DNA of 64,000 nt from Thalassospira lucentensis MCCC 1A00383 = DSM 14000. Lineage in GTDB: Bacteria > Pseudomonadota > Alphaproteobacteria > Rhodospirillales > Thalassospiraceae. Under the pieces are notes generated by a model. That model was not told where the DNA came from. It made no database searches and worked only from the letters and a program-made list of their open reading frames with translations. A program made the position numbers and the translations under genes. The stretch is from positions 62,001 to 126,000 of the forward strand of contig NZ_ATWN01000011.1 in assembly GCF_000421265.1 (NCBI RefSeq), written 5' to 3'. This document shows, piece by piece, positions 62,525 to 64,000 of the stretch (positions within the stretch are counted from its first letter, which is position 1; every line of letters starts with the position of its first letter).

Positions 62525-63697
62525 TTACGACGCGAGAGCAGCCGCGCACGCATCAATTGCGGTCAGCGCCTCGTCAACATGGGTTTTGGTGATGTTAAGC
62601 GGCGGTATAAGTCGCACCACATTGTCGCCTGCCGGAACCGTCAAAAGGTTCAACTCACGCAGTTTGGCAACAACATCACCGTTGTTTGGCACCGTTTTCA
62701 TGCCCAAAAGAAGGCCCTTGCCGCGTACTTCGTCGATAAAGCCCGGATGCTTGCGCGCAATCGCATCAAGCCCATCACGGATCAAGCCGCTCATCTCAAG
62801 CACATGGTCCAGGAAACCGGGTTTCAGAACTTCATCAAGCACCGCATTGGCCGCCGCCGTTGCCAGCTGATTGCCGCCAAAGGTCGTCCCATGCATGCCC
62901 GGCGAAAAGGCAGAAGCCGCCTTTTCATTGGCCAAAAGGGCGCCGATCGGGAACCCGCCGCCAAGACCCTTGGCAGAAGACACAATATCGGGCTGCATGT
63001 CTGACCATTCATAGCAAAACAGCTTGCCGGTCCGGCCAATGCCGGTCTGAACTTCGTCAAACATCACAAGCAGGCCAAACTCGTCGGCCGCCTTGCGCAC
63101 CCCTTCAAGATAACCATCAGGCGCCTTGCAAATCCCGCCTTCGCCCTGAATGGGTTCAAGCAAAATACCGCCGGTGTTTTCGGTAATGCCATTACGCAAT
63201 TCATTGAGATTGCCAAACGCCACCCGGTCAAAGCCGTCGGGCATCGGGCCAAAGCCCTCACGGTATTTTTCGCTATAGCCCGCGGTCAGCGTGCCCAAGG
63301 TCCGGCCATGGAACGCATTGGTCGCGACCAATATGCGATTCTTTTGCGCATGGCCCGACACATGCTGATACCGGCGCAGCATCTTGATGCCCGCTTCATT
63401 GGCTTCCGCACCAGAATTACAGAAGAACACCGTATCGGCAAAACTATGGGCAATCAGACGTTCGGCCAGTTTCTGCTGACCGGGCATCTGATACAGGTTC
63501 GATGTATGCCAAAGTTTGCCAACCTGTTCGGTCAGTTCCTTAACAAGATGCGGGTGCGAATGGCCAAGGGTATTGACCGCAATACCCGACCCGAAATCGA
63601 GGAATCGTCGGCCGTCCTGCGCAAAGAGATAAGGTCCAACACCTTTCTCAAAGGCCAGATCGGCCCGCGCGTAGGTCGGCATGACGGGAGTAATCAC
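62525..63697 (-). CDS. argD: acetylornithine aminotransferase
   Basis: ArgD is the PLP-dependent transaminase that makes N-acetylornithine (and can act in lysine synthesis). The 390-residue protein has FCNSGAEANEAGIKMLRR near residue 95, FDEVQTGIGRTG near 210, and the PLP lysine in VSSAKGLGGGFPIGALL near 240. It is the first gene of argD-argF(-hslO). Its upstream region holds a small TGACC-GTTT-GGTCA palindrome. Confidence 0.96.
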   Translation of the reverse strand: MITPVMPTYARADLAFEKGVGPYLFAQDGRRFLDFGSGIAVNTLGHSHPHLVKELTEQVGKLWHTSNLYQMPGQQKLAERLIAHSFADTVFFCNSGAEANEAGIKMLRRYQHVSGHAQKNRILVATNAFHGRTLGTLTAGYSEKYREGFGPMPDGFDRVAFGNLNELRNGITENTGGILLEPIQGEGGICKAPDGYLEGVRKAADEFGLLVMFDEVQTGIGRTGKLFCYEWSDMQPDIVSSAKGLGGGFPIGALLANEKAASAFSPGMHGTTFGGNQLATAAANAVLDEVLKPGFLDHVLEMSGLIRDGLDAIARKHPGFIDEVRGKGLLLGMKTVPNNGDVVAKLRELNLLTVPAGDNVVRLIPPLNITKTHVDEALTAIDACAAALAS

Positions 63698-63734
63698 TTT
63701 TTCATTCCTCGAATTAGGGTAAAAATCACATTCT

Positions 63735-63748
63735 TGACCGTTTGGTCA
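63735..63748. promoter_or_regulatory. TGACC-N4-GGTCA palindrome upstream of argD
   Basis: TGACC (63735-63739) and GGTCA (63744-63748) are perfect inverted arms with a 4-base centre, 38 bases before the argD start. The form resembles TetR-family operators. It could also be chance in a 14-base window. Confidence 0.35.
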
Positions 63749-63853
63749 GTACCGGCAGAATACCGGGAAGCCGGGGAGTATCAAGAGATTCCTGATGTCT
63801 GTCAACGCCGCAAAACCCCGTAGACCGTACAGCACAAACTGGCCTCCACAATG

Positions 63854-63886
63854 AAAAAGGGCAGCATCCACGATGTGATGCTGCCC
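63854..63886 (-). terminator. intrinsic terminator of the right-edge gene
   Basis: GGGCAGCATC (63859-63868) and GATGCTGCCC (63877-63886) are perfect 10-bp arms with an 8-base loop. On the minus strand the stem runs into TTTTT, after the stop of the partial gene at 63928. Confidence 0.88.
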
Positions 63887-63927
63887 GATTGATTGGATTT
63901 TGCGCCAGACCGCGCTGTTTGGCGTGG

Positions 63928-64000
63928 TTACGCCTTAAGCTTATACCCGCTTTTGATCATGCGATAGCACAGCAACCACAGCAACGCATTGACCGCTGCC
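63928..64000 (-). CDS. C-terminal end of an unidentified membrane protein (partial)
   Basis: The last 23 or so codons of a minus-strand gene that continues beyond the right edge. The visible residues (AAVNALLWLLCYRMIKSGYK and four more) form part of a hydrophobic helix followed by a short basic tail and a TAA stop, suggesting the end of a membrane protein. The downstream terminator supports a gene ending here. No family can be named from so little. Confidence 0.5.
   Translation of the reverse strand, partial: AAVNALLWLLCYRMIKSGYKLKA

Overview
This window looks like core chromosome of a free-living alphaproteobacterium, most likely a marine Rhodospirillales of the Thalassospira type. That placement is an inference from four things: the chvI-chvG-hprK-rapZ-manX-ptsH-ptsI-ahcY order, the argD-argF-hslO order, three different TRAP transporters, and moderate GC with alphaproteobacterial protein features. 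I see no insertion sequence, phage gene, CRISPR array, rRNA or tRNA. Coding density is high and nearly every stretch of more than 300 bases without a gene lies upstream of a promoter.

Layout. 1-1917: the 3' end of dnaX, then ybaB and recR (replication and repair). 2037-8891, minus strand: a seven-gene operon for uptake and breakdown of quinate or shikimate (TRAP dctPQM, dehydrogenase, GntR regulator, 3-dehydroshikimate dehydratase fused to an HPPD-like domain, type II dehydroquinase). 9270-11370: a Crp-type regulator overlapping a membrane class III nucleotide cyclase. 11481-16126: FliW, a DUF4139 protein, two uncharacterised proteins and a 2-hydroxyacid dehydrogenase. 16245-20313: a DivL-like PAS protein whose phospho-acceptor histidine is arginine, divergent from an HD phosphohydrolase. 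20338-25772: a second TRAP operon with an altronate/galactarate dehydratase and a divergent FCD regulator. 25864-29720: a TrkA/TrkH potassium system and small enzymes.

29837-37979, minus strand: ChvI/ChvG two-component system, the HprK-RapZ-EIIA-HPr-EI regulatory phosphotransferase chain, and ahcY behind its own palindromic operator. 38295-45399: DctB/DctD, a sigma-54 promoter and a TAXI-type TRAP transporter that they probably control. 45580-54725: an MFS carrier, a small unknown protein, a LysR regulator, fmt/def with an acetyltransferase, rmuC and acs. 54903-60347: a chemoreceptor, a SulP transporter paired with a tandem Usp protein, and a lipoprotein. 60470-63697: hslO, argF and argD. The C-terminus of an unidentified membrane protein enters at the right edge.

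Taken together, the genes describe a heterotroph that takes up organic acids by high-affinity sodium-driven TRAP carriers, funnels plant-derived cyclic acids towards protocatechuate and uses acetate through Acs. Carbon and nitrogen state would be monitored by a PTS chain that has no sugar permease here. All identifications come from reading the translated sequence. No database search was possible.
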